From Lachnospiraceae bacterium (lineage in GTDB: Bacteria > Bacillota > Clostridia > Lachnospirales > Lachnospiraceae): a DNA stretch of 64,000 nucleotides. The notes below the pieces were generated by a model. The model searched no databases and was not told the DNA's origin. It saw only the letters and a list, made by a program, of their open reading frames with translations. Within the stretch, counting starts at the first letter, position 1; the number at the start of each line of letters is the position of its first letter. The translations under genes were made by a program, and so were the position numbers. This document shows, piece after piece, positions 27,399 to 36,365 of the stretch. Where the stretch lies: assembly GCA_030825115.1 (NCBI GenBank), contig JAPJQL010000006.1, positions 1 through 64,000 of the forward strand, written 5' to 3'.

Positions 27399-28224
27399 AG
27401 CCATTTCCGGTGCAGATGCCATTGTGATCGGAGCCGGTGCAGGGATGTCGGTTTCCGCCGGTTTTTCGTACTCAGGAGCACGGTTTGAGAAATATTTTTT
27501 TGATTTCATCCGGAAATATGGTTTTAAGGACATGTATTCGGCCGGTTTTTATCCTTTTGCAGCGCCCGAGGAATTTTGGGCTTACTGGAGCCGCTACGTC
27601 AGCATCAACCGCTATATGGACGCTCCGGTGCCGGTGTATGAGATGCTGTACAGGCTTGTTGGGGAAAAGGATTATTTTGTGCTGACGACCAATGTGGACC
27701 ACTGTTTCCAGAAAGCCGGGTTTGACAAGCAGCGCCTGTTTTATACCCAGGGGGATTATGGGCTGTTTCAGTGCTCTCTGCCCTGCTGCCAAAAGACGTA
27801 CGACAATGAGGAGGCAATCCGCCGGATGGTGGAAGCGCAGAGCGATATGCGGATTCCATCAGAGTTGATCCCCACATGTCCGGTATGCGGCAGGCCTGCG
27901 AGTATGAACCTGCGGATCGATGACACGTTTGTGGAGGATGAGGGATGGCACCGCGCGTCGGAACGGTATGCCGGATTTCTGCATCGTCATCGCCATGCCA
28001 GAGTCCTGTTTCTGGAACTGGGTACCGGATACAACACGCCGGGAATCATCAAATATCCGTTCTGGCAGATGACCAGCCAATGGGCAGACGCTTCCTATGT
28101 CTGTGTGAATCTTGGAGATATCGCTGTGCCGGAGGAGATCCGGGAGCGGTCCATTTGCATCAATGGTGACATCGGCGAGGTGTTCCAATATATTTTAAAC
28201 AGGTCCGGCTCTTGCCTAAAATGA
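27331..28224 (+). CDS. SirTM-class sirtuin (protein ADP-ribosyltransferase)
   Basis: This 297-residue sirtuin of the macrodomain-linked class has a Rossmann part that begins AIVIGAGAGMSVSAGFSYSG. LTTNVDHCFQKAGF follows, and then TQGDYGLFQC, where the usual catalytic histidine of deacetylase sirtuins is replaced by glutamine as in SirTM. Zinc ligands are C-L-P-C and CPVCGR. SirTM enzymes ADP-ribosylate a lipoylated GcvH-like carrier protein under oxidative stress. The ATG at 27331 has GGAGGTGG 6 bp upstream and lies inside the macrodomain gene. No GcvH-L or LplA2 gene is adjacent, so the target here is open. Confidence 0.85.
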   Translation: MSLKTTITKSTDGCLEQALRLSEAISGADAIVIGAGAGMSVSAGFSYSGARFEKYFFDFIRKYGFKDMYSAGFYPFAAPEEFWAYWSRYVSINRYMDAPVPVYEMLYRLVGEKDYFVLTTNVDHCFQKAGFDKQRLFYTQGDYGLFQCSLPCCQKTYDNEEAIRRMVEAQSDMRIPSELIPTCPVCGRPASMNLRIDDTFVEDEGWHRASERYAGFLHRHRHARVLFLELGTGYNTPGIIKYPFWQMTSQWADASYVCVNLGDIAVPEEIRERSICINGDIGEVFQYILNRSGSCLK

Positions 28225-28273
28225 AAAAAGAACATATAATAGGCTGAGATTAAGAAAAAGGAACAGACAAGAC

Positions 28274-29239
28274 ATGAGAATATACCTGGCTCCAATGGAA
28301 GGAATCACCGGCTATGTCTACCGGAATGTCCATCATCAGATATATGGCCACATAGACAAATATTTTACCCCGTTTATCACGCCGACCCAGCACCGGAAGC
28401 TGACTTCGAGAGAGCTAAATGACATCCTGCCGGAACACAACCGGGGGATGCATGTAGTTCCGCAGATCCTGACCAATCAGGCAGATGGATTTTTATGGGC
28501 GGCCCAAAAGGCGAAAGAACTGGGGTATCGGGAAGTGAATTTAAACCTTGGCTGCCCGTCGGGGACGGTCGTGAGTAAAGGGCGGGGAGCCGGATTTTTG
28601 GCAGACCCGTGGAAGCTGGACCGTTTTTTGGCGGAGGTCAGCGATGGAGTATCGAAGTTCGATATGCAGCTTTCCGTCAAGACCAGGATCGGTGTCCTCG
28701 ACTCGGAGGAGTTTTACGAGCTGATCGAGGTTTTTAACCGGTATCCTTTGTCAGAACTGATCGTCCATCCGCGGATCCGGACGGACTACTATAAAAATCA
28801 TCCCAATATGGACATATTCCGGGATGCGGTGCGGATGAGCAGAAATCCATTGTGCTATAACGGGGATATTTTTCGTGCAGAGGACCTGAGCCTGTTTGAA
28901 GAGGCATTTCCAGAAGTAGATGCGGTGATGGCAGGACGGGGAGTCATCGCGAATCCCGGGCTTGCAGAGGAAATCCGCACGGGAAGCAGACTTGAGAAAA
29001 CACGTCTGAAGGCGTTCCATGATGCCCTGCTTTTGGCATACCGGGAGGTGATCCCCGGAGATAAGAATGTGCTTTTTAAGATGAAAGAGGTGTGGTTTTA
29101 TCTGGCCTGCGTTTTTGCGGACTGCGATAAACACATAAAAAAGATAAAAAAAGCCGGAAATATGGGGGAATATGAAGCGGCAGCGGGGCGGATATTTTCG
29201 GAATGCCCGCTGGCAGAGAAGCCGGGATTTACAGGATAA
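28274..29239 (+). CDS. tRNA-dihydrouridine synthase
   Basis: This 321-residue flavoenzyme reduces uridines in tRNA D-loops. It starts IYLAPMEGITGYVYR, has LNLGCPSGTVVSKGRGAGF with the catalytic cysteine, and SVKTRIGV plus LIVHPRIRTDYYKNHP. The C-terminal recognition domain ends RIFSECPL. The APMEGIT start and GCPSGTVV variant place it in the Dus branch common in Lachnospiraceae rather than classic DusB. It follows the sirtuin gene by 49 bp and may share its transcript. Confidence 0.9.
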   Translation: MRIYLAPMEGITGYVYRNVHHQIYGHIDKYFTPFITPTQHRKLTSRELNDILPEHNRGMHVVPQILTNQADGFLWAAQKAKELGYREVNLNLGCPSGTVVSKGRGAGFLADPWKLDRFLAEVSDGVSKFDMQLSVKTRIGVLDSEEFYELIEVFNRYPLSELIVHPRIRTDYYKNHPNMDIFRDAVRMSRNPLCYNGDIFRAEDLSLFEEAFPEVDAVMAGRGVIANPGLAEEIRTGSRLEKTRLKAFHDALLLAYREVIPGDKNVLFKMKEVWFYLACVFADCDKHIKKIKKAGNMGEYEAAAGRIFSECPLAEKPGFTG

Positions 29240-29272
29240 AAATCTGCGGCAGGATGATTGGAGGAGAAGAAT

Positions 29273-30541
29273 ATGCTGATAAAAGATGGAGAAGCCCGCC
29301 TGAGGCAATACGCAGAGACGGCATACCCAAAGCAGAGATACCAGATCAATGACAGGATCTGCTGTTATGTCGGTTATGGCCACAGCAACTGCATCGTGAT
29401 CGAGGGGGATACCTCCCTGATCCTGATCGATGCACTGGATTCAGATGAACGGGCGGCAAGGCTTCGTGAAGAACTTGCCGCATCTTCGGACAAGCCGGTA
29501 AAAACGATCATCTTTACCCACGGCCATCCGGATCACAGAGGCGGCTCGGCGGCGTTTGCAGACACCGTGGAAGAGGTGATCGCATTTGCGCCGAAACGTC
29601 CGGTCCTCAAATATATGGATAAGATTTCTGATATGCTGAATGCCAGGATGGTGAGGCAGTTCGGCCATCATCTGACGGAAGAGGAGCTGGTCACCCAGGG
29701 GCTGGGAATCCGGGAAGGGATGACCTGCGGGGATGGGAAATACAACTTCCTGAAACCTACCACCCTGTACATGGAAGACGAAGTATGCCGGGTGATCGAC
29801 GGCGTATCCATGAAATTGGTATCTGCGGTGGGGGAAACCGATGACCAGATCTTTGTCTGGCTTCCGGACGATGAAGTGCTTTGCTGCGGAGATAATTATT
29901 ATGCCTGCTGGCCAAACCTTTATGCGATCCGCGGCAGCCAGTACCGGGATATTGCCGCATGGGTGGACAGCCTTGAAGTGATCATGACCTATCCGGCCAG
30001 GGTGCTCTTGCCGGGACATACGAAACCGCTGTTTGGCCGTGAGACGATCCTGGAAGTGCTGGGAAATTACAAAGGAGCGATTGAATATGTGCTTTTAGCG
30101 ACGTTAGACTGCATGAACCGGGGACTCAGCGAGGCAGAAACCGTGGAGGCGGTCAGGCTTCCGCAAAAATATCAGGAGAAGCCGTATCTGGGCGAATACT
30201 ATGGCACGGTAGCGTGGTCGGTCAGGGCAATCTATAACGGATATACGGGATGGTTTGACGGAAATCCGTCAAATCTTTACCGCACGTCAGACCGGGCATA
30301 TGCAAAGCATCTGACGGCTGTGGCCGGGGCGGAGAATTTGCTGCAGGCAGCAGGGCAGGCCCTGGCAGCCGGGGAATACCAGCTTGCGGTGCAGGATGCA
30401 GATATGCTTTTGCTGGCCGGGGAGCTGCAGGATGCGGCAAAAGAGGTGAAGACAGAAGGGCTGAGAAAGCTTGCAGGCATGACGACGAGTGCCAATGCCC
30501 GCCATTATTATATGGAGTGGGTCAGGGAACAGAAGGACTAA
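29273..30541 (+). CDS. MBL-fold hydrolase with alkylsulfatase-like dimerisation domain
   Basis: This 422-residue protein has an N-terminal metallo-beta-lactamase fold with FTHGHPDHRGGSA as the zinc motif, followed by CGDNYYACWPN and LLPGHTKPL. The C-terminal half (YNGYTGWFDGNPSNLY, then ADMLLLAGELQDA) matches the dimerisation domain of SdsA1-type alkylsulfatases. No signal peptide is present, unlike the secreted SDS hydrolases, so the substrate is probably an intracellular sulfate or phosphate ester. The ATG at 29273 has GGAGGAGAAG upstream. Confidence 0.8.
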   Translation: MLIKDGEARLRQYAETAYPKQRYQINDRICCYVGYGHSNCIVIEGDTSLILIDALDSDERAARLREELAASSDKPVKTIIFTHGHPDHRGGSAAFADTVEEVIAFAPKRPVLKYMDKISDMLNARMVRQFGHHLTEEELVTQGLGIREGMTCGDGKYNFLKPTTLYMEDEVCRVIDGVSMKLVSAVGETDDQIFVWLPDDEVLCCGDNYYACWPNLYAIRGSQYRDIAAWVDSLEVIMTYPARVLLPGHTKPLFGRETILEVLGNYKGAIEYVLLATLDCMNRGLSEAETVEAVRLPQKYQEKPYLGEYYGTVAWSVRAIYNGYTGWFDGNPSNLYRTSDRAYAKHLTAVAGAENLLQAAGQALAAGEYQLAVQDADMLLLAGELQDAAKEVKTEGLRKLAGMTTSANARHYYMEWVREQKD

Positions 30542-30560
30542 AGAGGGGAGAAAGACATCG

Positions 30561-31748
30561 ATGAGAATCCATTATCCGGCCTATTACCGCGATTTTGTCT
30601 GCACCGGCGGGGAGTGCGAGGACACCTGCTGCGGAGGATGGCAGATTGGGATCGACCGGGAAAGCTATGAAAGATACCGGAAGGTGGAAGGATCGTTCGG
30701 AAAACGGCTGTACCGGGAAATTGACCATAAGCTGCGGATATTCCGCTTACATGACAGGCGATGTGCATTTTTAAACGATGCCGGTTTTTGCGATATCTAT
30801 AAAAAACTGGGCCGAGACGGGCTGTGCAGAACCTGCCGCATCTATCCGCGCCATGTGGAGGATTACGGGGACCTGAAGGAAGTGATGCTTTCTCTGTCCT
30901 GTCCGGAAGCGGCGCGCCTGATCCTCGGTGATAAAGAAAATGGCAGATTTCTGGAAAAAAACCATCCGGGGAAAGCAGCGCCTCTGGAAAATCAGGAGTT
31001 TTTGGAACTGCTGACGGATATCCGGCAGACGGTTGTCTGTATTTTGAAGAACAGGAGCATTGGCTGGGAAGAGCGTCTTGCGATGGTCCTGGCTTTTGCC
31101 CATGATGCCCAGCGCCGCCTGCCGCGGACAGAACAGGGCTTTCTCTGTGACAGGACAGTTCCGGAATCCGTCAGACAGGAGATCCGTGCGCTTTCCCGGC
31201 GGTATCTTTCTCAAAACGCGGCGTCTCGTTTTTTGGACCGGGTTTCCTGCTACCGAAAGAGGGGGAGGGAACAGCTGGTCCGGACCGCGGCGTTTGTAAG
31301 AGAGGCATGGGAGCTGGAGCCGGTCGTATATGGGTGGCGCAGCCGCCAGGAACAGCTCTGTACGAAGCTGTATCATGGAATGGATATGGATGCTTATTTG
31401 AGATGCCGAAAAGAATTTGACGTCAGGGCAGCGGAGTATGAGCTGGAGTGGGAAAAACTGGTCCTCTATTTTATCAACACTTTTGTGCTGGGAGCAGTCT
31501 ATGACGGAGATGTTCTGGGGAAGATAAAGATGGTGCTGTTCAGCTATCTCATCATACGGGAACATTGTTTTGCGGCCAGTCAAAAAGCAGGAAAGCTGAC
31601 GGAAAAGATGCTGGTGGTTTCTGCCTACCGTTATTCCAGGGAGGTGGAAAATTCCGATAGGAATCTGGAGATATTGGAGCGTCGTCTTTGCGGCAGGCTG
31701 TTTGGCATGGACAGCATGATGACGGTTCTTCTTGGGAATACAGATTGA
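30561..31748 (+). CDS. FliB-family flagellin lysine N-methylase-like protein
   Basis: This 395-residue protein starts with the FliB pattern RIHYPAYYRDFVCTGGECEDTCC, then RCAFLND..FCDIYKKLG and LCRTCRIYPRH, a cysteine cluster shared with YkgJ-type iron-sulfur or zinc proteins. FliB methylates lysines of flagellin in Salmonella. No flagellar gene is in this window, and similar genes occur in non-motile Firmicutes, so the true substrate is unknown. It follows the MBL gene by 19 bp in the same direction. A downstream hydrophilic C-terminal half has no other domain. Confidence 0.75.
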   Translation: MRIHYPAYYRDFVCTGGECEDTCCGGWQIGIDRESYERYRKVEGSFGKRLYREIDHKLRIFRLHDRRCAFLNDAGFCDIYKKLGRDGLCRTCRIYPRHVEDYGDLKEVMLSLSCPEAARLILGDKENGRFLEKNHPGKAAPLENQEFLELLTDIRQTVVCILKNRSIGWEERLAMVLAFAHDAQRRLPRTEQGFLCDRTVPESVRQEIRALSRRYLSQNAASRFLDRVSCYRKRGREQLVRTAAFVREAWELEPVVYGWRSRQEQLCTKLYHGMDMDAYLRCRKEFDVRAAEYELEWEKLVLYFINTFVLGAVYDGDVLGKIKMVLFSYLIIREHCFAASQKAGKLTEKMLVVSAYRYSREVENSDRNLEILERRLCGRLFGMDSMMTVLLGNTD

Positions 31749-31784
31749 TAATTTTATGACAAATGGCAGGAGAGCAATGGGGAT

Positions 31785-32165
31785 ATGAGTATCAAAGTGG
31801 TAGCGGTGGACAATGCACCGGAGTTATTGCAGAAACTGACCGGGATTTTTCAAAACCTGGAAGGCGTGGAACTGACCGGCTGTTTCGAAGAGGCGGTAGC
31901 GGTTGTGGAACATGTGAAGGAGAACCCGACAGATATGGTATTTACCGATATTGTCATGCCTGACATCAGCGGCATCAGCCTGGCGACGGAGCTGCACAAG
32001 CTTTCGTCTGCCCCGGCGGTGGTGCTGATGTCCAGCATACCGGGGTTTTCCCTGGAGGCCTGGAAGATACAGGCATATGGATTTATCGAAAAGCCCTATA
32101 CCAGGGCGCAGATCGTGCAGATGGTAGAACGGTATAAAAAAGACAAGGAGAGCGGGGAATTATGA
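31785..32165 (+). CDS. Single-domain response regulator
   Basis: This 126-residue CheY-like receiver has no output domain. The phosphoacceptor aspartate is D55 (VFTDIVMPDISG), the acidic pocket is in VVAVDNAP, with only one of the usual two acidic residues, and the conserved lysine is in FIEKPYT. It ends with an ATGA overlap with the YhfC gene, which makes a functional link likely. Its kinase is not in the neighbourhood. Confidence 0.85.
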   Translation: MSIKVVAVDNAPELLQKLTGIFQNLEGVELTGCFEEAVAVVEHVKENPTDMVFTDIVMPDISGISLATELHKLSSAPAVVLMSSIPGFSLEAWKIQAYGFIEKPYTRAQIVQMVERYKKDKESGEL

Positions 32166-32953
32166 TGGAACTTACAGTACCGGCAGGCAGTATAGCGGGA
32201 ATGGTGTTTTCGCTTTTTGTGGCGATCGGCGTTCCCATTGCACTGTGTATCCTGATCAGGAAAAAGCTGAATGCGGACATTGCCCCGTTCTTTTTTGGGG
32301 CAGGTGTCTTCTTTGTTTTTGCGATGTTTCTGGAACAGCTGCTGCACATGGCTGTCCTGCTGAAGCCGGGAGCGGTCAGCGAGGCGCTGAAACAAAATAT
32401 CTGGCTGTACGCGGTTTATGGAGGGCTTGCCGCGGGAATATTTGAAGAGACAGGCCGTTTTTTATGTATGAAATATCTGATGAAGAGAAACCTGACCCGT
32501 GAGAATGCGTTGATGTATGGAGCCGGACATGGCGGGTTTGAAGCGATGCTTTTGCTGGGGGTCGCCTCTGTCAACAATCTGGTGAATTCACTGTTTTTGA
32601 ATTCCGGCGCCTTTACAGAGGCACTGTCTGCGGATGTGGACCTTGAGATGGCGCTGGAAGCGGTATCTCCCCTTGCGACGATCCCGTCCTGGCAGTTTTT
32701 CCTGGGCGGAGCGGAGCGTCTGATGGCGATGGCTTTACAGATCGCGCTCTCCCTTCTGGTATTTCAGGCGGTAAAAGAGCGCCGGAGCCGGTATCTCTAT
32801 CTGGTGGCGGTCTTTATCCATGCGGCGGTAAATACGCTGGTCGTGGTAATTGCAAATCATGGTTCTCTTCTGTTTGCGGAGTTGGTGACGCTTATAGGAA
32901 CCCTGCTCGCCTGTACCCTGGCGTGGAGGACCGCGTGGAACTGTCAAAGATAA
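32162..32953 (+). CDS. YhfC-family glutamic-type intramembrane protease
   Basis: This 263-residue membrane protein has about seven transmembrane segments. It matches the YhfC family, distantly related to CAAX-type (Abi) intramembrane proteases. The candidate catalytic region is GLAAGIFEETGRFLCMKYL, with a second conserved block GAGHGGFEAMLLLG and a third, FIHAAVNTLVVV, carrying the later histidine and asparagine. Its substrate is unknown. The 4-bp overlap with the receiver gene implies joint expression. Confidence 0.8.
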   Translation: MMELTVPAGSIAGMVFSLFVAIGVPIALCILIRKKLNADIAPFFFGAGVFFVFAMFLEQLLHMAVLLKPGAVSEALKQNIWLYAVYGGLAAGIFEETGRFLCMKYLMKRNLTRENALMYGAGHGGFEAMLLLGVASVNNLVNSLFLNSGAFTEALSADVDLEMALEAVSPLATIPSWQFFLGGAERLMAMALQIALSLLVFQAVKERRSRYLYLVAVFIHAAVNTLVVVIANHGSLLFAELVTLIGTLLACTLAWRTAWNCQR

Positions 32954-33064
32954 TAATGAGAATCAATCCTATTTTATAAGATTTGCCAATGGTAATTTTT
33001 CCGTACCTGTGATAGAATAGGCGGGATGATACAAATGATATATGAATTCAGGAGGAAACCGACA

Positions 33065-34225
33065 ATGAATCAGACCTATATTTCAGACTCCATTCTCTAT
33101 ATTGGCGTAAACGACAAGACATTAGACCTGTTTGAGAGCCAGTATGCAGTTCCAAACGGAGTCTCTTATAATTCTTTTGTCATTATGGATGAAAAAAATG
33201 TTGTACTGGATACGGTTGACACACGGGCAGGCGACCAGTGGTTTGCGAATCTGGAGCAGGCGCTTGCAGGCGAACCGGTGGATTACCTTGTAGTATCCCA
33301 CATGGAACCGGATCACGGCGCAAATATCAAGCGGCTGATGGACCTTCACCCGGAGACCAAAGTGGTTGGGAATGCAAAGACCTTCAGCATGATCGCCCAG
33401 TTTTTTGATGTGGACCTGACAGACCGGAAGGTGCTCGTAAAGGAAGGCGATACGCTGAACATCGGGGAGCATACCCTGCAGTTTTTCATGGCTCCGATGG
33501 TGCACTGGCCGGAGGTCATGGTCACCTATGAACAGTCAGAGAAAGTGTTGTTTTCCGCCGATGGCTTCGGTAAATTCGGGGCGACGGATGTGGATGAGGA
33601 GTGGACGGAGGAAGCGGCCCGCTACTATCTGAATATTGTAGGCAAATATGGTCCGCAGGTCCAGGCGCTGCTTAAGAAGGCTGCGGCGTTGGATATCGAG
33701 GTGATCTGCCCGCTTCACGGGCCGGTCCTGAGGGACAACCTGAACTACTATATAGAGAAATACCAGACATGGAGCAGCTACCAGCCGGAAGAAAAAGGCG
33801 TGCTGGTGGCATATGCATCGATTCACGGCAATACGGCCAAAGCGGCAATGCAGCAGGCGGAGCTTTTAAAAGCCCGGGGAGTGGAGCAGGTAGAGCTGAT
33901 CGACCTTTCCCGCTGTGATATGTCCGTTGCGGTGCGGAAGGCGTTTTACTATGACAGGCTGGTGCTGGCGGCGGCGACCTATGACGGCGGCGTCTTCCCC
34001 TGCATGGAAGAGTTTTTGCACCATCTGAAATCCAAGAATTATCAGAAGCGTGTCGTAGGACTCATGGAAAATGGTTCCTGGGCTCCGCTTGCTGCCAAGG
34101 CGATGCGGGGGATTCTTGAGACGATGAAGGAACTCACTGTGGCGGAACCGGTCGTGACGATAAAATCCACGGTAAATGATGACTCCATGACTGCAATGGA
34201 AGAATTGGCTGCCGCGCTGGCATAG
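33065..34225 (+). CDS. fprA: FprA-type flavodiiron protein
   Basis: This 386-residue A-type flavoprotein reduces oxygen to water or nitric oxide to N2O and so protects anaerobes. The metallo-beta-lactamase-like domain holds the diiron ligands: H79, E81, D83 and H84 in HMEPDH, H147 in MVHWPE, D166 in ADGFG, and the later CPLHGP histidine. A flavodoxin domain follows from about residue 250 (VAYASIHGNTAKAA binds FMN). The ATG at 33065 follows AGGAGG. The gene has its own terminator and an extended -10 (TGATAGAAT) upstream. Confidence 0.93.
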   Translation: MNQTYISDSILYIGVNDKTLDLFESQYAVPNGVSYNSFVIMDEKNVVLDTVDTRAGDQWFANLEQALAGEPVDYLVVSHMEPDHGANIKRLMDLHPETKVVGNAKTFSMIAQFFDVDLTDRKVLVKEGDTLNIGEHTLQFFMAPMVHWPEVMVTYEQSEKVLFSADGFGKFGATDVDEEWTEEAARYYLNIVGKYGPQVQALLKKAAALDIEVICPLHGPVLRDNLNYYIEKYQTWSSYQPEEKGVLVAYASIHGNTAKAAMQQAELLKARGVEQVELIDLSRCDMSVAVRKAFYYDRLVLAAATYDGGVFPCMEEFLHHLKSKNYQKRVVGLMENGSWAPLAAKAMRGILETMKELTVAEPVVTIKSTVNDDSMTAMEELAAALA

Positions 34226-34233
34226 AACTGTTT

Positions 34234-34266
34234 AAAAGCTGTCCGGATGGGATTCGGGCAGCTTTT
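34234..34266 (+). terminator. Terminator after fprA
   Basis: AAAAGCTGTCCG pairs with CGGGCAGCTTTT (one G-T pair) around a 9-nt loop, with the T-run forming part of the stem. Confidence 0.75.
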
Positions 34267-34299
34267 CCTGCGGAATCAGAGGACAAAAGGAGAACGAGT

Positions 34300-35643
34300 A
34301 TGACAAATGATATGACAGCAGGGAAGCCGGCGAAGCTGATTTTACAGTTTATGGTACCGGTCTGTCTGGGAAATATCTTTCAGCAGTTTTATAACCTTGC
34401 AGATTCGGTGATAGCCGGAAGGTTTCTGGGAGTGAATGCCCTGGCCGCGATCGGGAGCACCAGCTCCCTTATTTTTCTGGTCATCGGCTGGCTGAATGGG
34501 ATCACCAGCGGATTTGCGATTCTGATAGCCCAGAATTTTGGGGCAAGGCGGTATGACCGGATGCGCCATTACCTTGCCATGTCCCTGTATCTGTGTGCGG
34601 CGTTTGTGGTGGTGATGACGATCGGATTGGAGGCTGCCAACTATCCGATTTTGAGAATGATGAACGCGCCGGAAGAGATCATCGGCGACGTCGGCGGCTA
34701 TATGGCGGTCATCTATGCAGGTCTGGTGGTGACGGCGGCATACAACGGTCTGGCGGCAGTGCTACGCGCTTTGGGCGACAGCCGTTCCCCTCTGTACTTC
34801 CTGATCATCTCTGCCGTGATCAATGTGATCTTGGACATCCTCTTCATCCTGTATGGGGGGATGGGCGTTGTGGGCTGCGGTTACGCTACGGTGATCGCCC
34901 AGGGAATCTCCGCCCTGCTGTGCCTGATTTACATTATCCGTAAGTTTGATATCCTGAAGCTTAACAGGGCGGACTTTAAGCTCTCCTGGTACAGCATGGG
35001 GCAGCTTCTTGCTCTGGGGATTCCCATGGGACTGCAGTTTTCCATTACGGCAATCGGCACGATCATCGTGCAGGGAGCTATCAACAGCCTGGGCGCTGTA
35101 TACATAGCGGCATTCTCCGCGGCGGGAAAGATACAAAATATCGTAGCGACAGTTTTTGTGGCGTTCGGGGCTACTATAGCGACCTTTGTGGGACAGAACC
35201 GGGGGGCAGGGCGGATCGACCGGGTTCACGAAGGGGTGAAGGTGACCCAGGTCATGATCATCCTGTGGGCTCTGTTTATCTGGGCGTTTGTGATGCTGTT
35301 TGGCAGGACGCTGACCGGCGTTTTCGTCGATGCTTCCGAGACGGAAGTTTTTCGTGCTTCCGGTCTGTACTTCAAGACAGTAGCGTGGTGCTATCCGTTC
35401 CTTGGCAGTATCTTTTTATACCGGAATGCCCTTCAGGGGATGGGATACGGGTTTGTACCGATGTTGGGCGGCGTGTTTGAACTTCTCGCAAGGGCTCTTG
35501 TTGTAGCGCTTTTGACCGGGCCGCTCGGATACCTGGGCGCCTGCATCGCAGACCCGGCGGCCTGGCTCGCGGCCCTGATTCCGATCGTGCCCTATTATTT
35601 TTATAAGATGAAACAGGCCGGTTTTATTTACAGGAAACCCTAA
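34300..35643 (+). CDS. MATE-family efflux transporter
   Basis: This 447-residue protein has twelve predicted transmembrane segments and two homologous halves. The N-terminal MATE signature PVCLGNIFQQFYNLADSVIAGRFLG and the second-half GIPMGLQFSITAIGTIIVQGAIN are clear. The family exports drugs or metabolites against sodium or protons; the substrate is not predictable. AGGAGAACGAG upstream supports the start. The c-di-AMP receptor gene follows 146 bp later. Confidence 0.93.
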   Translation: MTNDMTAGKPAKLILQFMVPVCLGNIFQQFYNLADSVIAGRFLGVNALAAIGSTSSLIFLVIGWLNGITSGFAILIAQNFGARRYDRMRHYLAMSLYLCAAFVVVMTIGLEAANYPILRMMNAPEEIIGDVGGYMAVIYAGLVVTAAYNGLAAVLRALGDSRSPLYFLIISAVINVILDILFILYGGMGVVGCGYATVIAQGISALLCLIYIIRKFDILKLNRADFKLSWYSMGQLLALGIPMGLQFSITAIGTIIVQGAINSLGAVYIAAFSAAGKIQNIVATVFVAFGATIATFVGQNRGAGRIDRVHEGVKVTQVMIILWALFIWAFVMLFGRTLTGVFVDASETEVFRASGLYFKTVAWCYPFLGSIFLYRNALQGMGYGFVPMLGGVFELLARALVVALLTGPLGYLGACIADPAAWLAALIPIVPYYFYKMKQAGFIYRKP

Positions 35644-35789
35644 GTGTGGTATACTCATCGGGTAGGAAGCAACCGCACGATGACCGGAGACAGAGCGCTT
35701 TCGGGCATGTACGGCAGATTTGGTACTGCATGGACGTGGTTTGCCGGGAAAGCGCAGTACGGGCATATATGACAGCAGGAGGTGCAGAT

Positions 35790-36125
35790 ATGAAGATTAT
35801 TTATGCAATAGTAAGTTCTGATGATGGAAACCGTGTGACGGACGTACTGAACGAGAATCATTTCAGCGTGACAAAGCTGGCGACAACCGGCGGCTTTTTG
35901 AAAAAAGGCAATGCAACCCTGATGATCGGTACAGATGAAGATAAGGTAGACGCGGCGATCGGGCTGATCCGTGAGACATGCGGAAAACGTCAGAAGATCA
36001 CCTGCGACGTGCCTGCCCCCAATATTGGCTCTCTCTCTGCAGGGTACATGATGATGCCCGTGACAGTAGAACTGGGCGGAGCAACCATATTTGTGACCGA
36101 CGTGGAACGATTTGAAAAGTTTTAA
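35790..36125 (+). CDS. darA: PII-like cyclic-di-AMP receptor
   Basis: This 111-residue trimeric PII-like protein is of the DarA/PstA (DUF970) family, which binds c-di-AMP. It has KIIYAIVSSDDGNRVTDVLNENHFSVTKLATTGGFLKKGNATLMIG at the N-terminus, with the TTGGFLKKGN ligand loop, and ends with GGATIFVTDVERFEKF, all typical. Length is normal. The ATG at 35790 has AGGAGG upstream; the frame is open further back but carries no plausible start. It is followed by a strong terminator. Confidence 0.93.
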   Translation: MKIIYAIVSSDDGNRVTDVLNENHFSVTKLATTGGFLKKGNATLMIGTDEDKVDAAIGLIRETCGKRQKITCDVPAPNIGSLSAGYMMMPVTVELGGATIFVTDVERFEKF

Positions 36126-36140
36126 AAAGAAAGTGACAGC

Positions 36141-36179
36141 AGGGAATCCCTTTTAACCGGTGGATTCCCTTTTTGTTTT
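36141..36179 (+). terminator. Rho-independent terminator after darA
   Basis: A perfect 9-bp stem (AGGGAATCC with GGATTCCCT) with a 12-nt loop is followed by TTTTGTTTT. Confidence 0.85.
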
Positions 36180-36330
36180 GCAAATATTGTATATTTTTTG
36201 AATTTATCCGTTTATAATGAAAAATACGCACAAATAACCTGTTGATATTGGGTAATAATGCAAAATAATTTGAATAATTATATACAATTCAACAATTAGT
36301 AAAAAATATAATATTTTTAAAATAAAAGTA

Positions 36331-36359
36331 TTGACAAAATGGAACATATTTGATATTAT
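36331..36359 (+). promoter_or_regulatory. Near-consensus sigma-A promoter of the large ncRNA candidate
   Basis: TTGACA at 36331-36336, a 17-bp spacer and TATTAT at 36354-36359 form one of the best promoters in the window. No ORF of useful length follows for 530 bp, so transcription would produce a non-coding RNA starting near 36366. Confidence 0.75.
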
Positions 36360-36365
36360 AAACAC

